From Actinomycetota bacterium (GTDB taxonomy: Bacteria; Actinomycetota; Acidimicrobiia; Acidimicrobiales; Ilumatobacteraceae), in contig RFST01000005.1 in assembly GCA_009923855.1 (NCBI GenBank), positions 1 through 32,509 on the forward strand: a DNA stretch of 32,509 bases. The letters are read 5' to 3'. A program made the position numbers and the translations under genes. Below, piece after piece: positions 32,498 to 32,509 of the stretch (positions are counted from its first letter, which is position 1; the number at the start of each line of letters is the position of its first letter). The notes below the pieces were generated by a model. The model did no database searches. It worked only from the letters and a program-made list of their open reading frames with translations, and was not told the origin of the DNA.

Positions 32498-32509
32498 TCG
32501 CGGCTTGAT

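Overview
The window is GC-rich and densely coded on both strands, and it reads as an actinobacterial chromosome. Grounds for this are the frequent GTG starts, Thr/Ala-rich exported linkers, lipoprotein L,D-transpeptidase, septum-formation-type lipoprotein, heliorhodopsin, several P450/LLM/acyl-CoA-synthetase-type catabolic genes, and a high-GC S13 C-terminus. Class Acidimicrobiia (an Ilumatobacter-like lineage) is my best guess, but that is inference. No gap between genes exceeds about 170 bases, and I saw no tRNA, rRNA, CRISPR array or insertion sequence.

Layout. (1) Positions 1-4550, minus strand: one end of an extracellular-contractile-injection-system (eCIS) type cluster. In transcription order it has a septum-formation-like lipoprotein, a DUF4280 PAAR-like spike tip, the contractile sheath, tube protein 1, a tail-assembly-chaperone-like protein, a 56-residue DUF6760-type protein, tube protein 2, and a basic protein cut by the window edge. 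The baseplate, LysM, ATPase and toxin genes are not in the window. (2) 4654-6187, plus strand: a minimal histidine-kinase-like protein and a single-pass membrane protein with a peptidoglycan-binding-like domain. (3) 6188-12606, minus strand: a tight four-gene envelope operon of L,D-transpeptidase, lipoprotein and two large paralogous membrane proteins. Each paralog has about 210 predicted cytoplasmic beta-rich residues, one membrane helix and five or six exported carboxypeptidase-regulatory-like repeats. Its position beside the eCIS genes suggests that it anchors or receives the particle at the membrane and wall. This is the most interesting hypothesis in the window.

(4) 12771-24361: mixed metabolism and housekeeping. 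It holds a cytochrome P450, GluQ tRNA-Asp modification enzyme, an HNH endonuclease, a zinc-ribbon membrane protein, an MFS/2-oxoglutarate-oxygenase/SRPBCC operon, a methyltransferase, an amidase, a hot-dog-fold protein and a membrane-attached sulfite-oxidase-like enzyme. (5) 24425-28941, minus strand: an acyl-CoA synthetase / LLM flavin oxidoreductase / acyl-CoA synthetase operon whose first gene carries a single-base frameshift. (6) 29065-32204: a heliorhodopsin, a PhyH-type dioxygenase coupled to endonuclease III, and a histone-deacetylase-family hydrolase. (7) 32339-32497: the last 52 codons of ribosomal protein S13 with no 5' part, which marks a rearrangement or an assembly junction.
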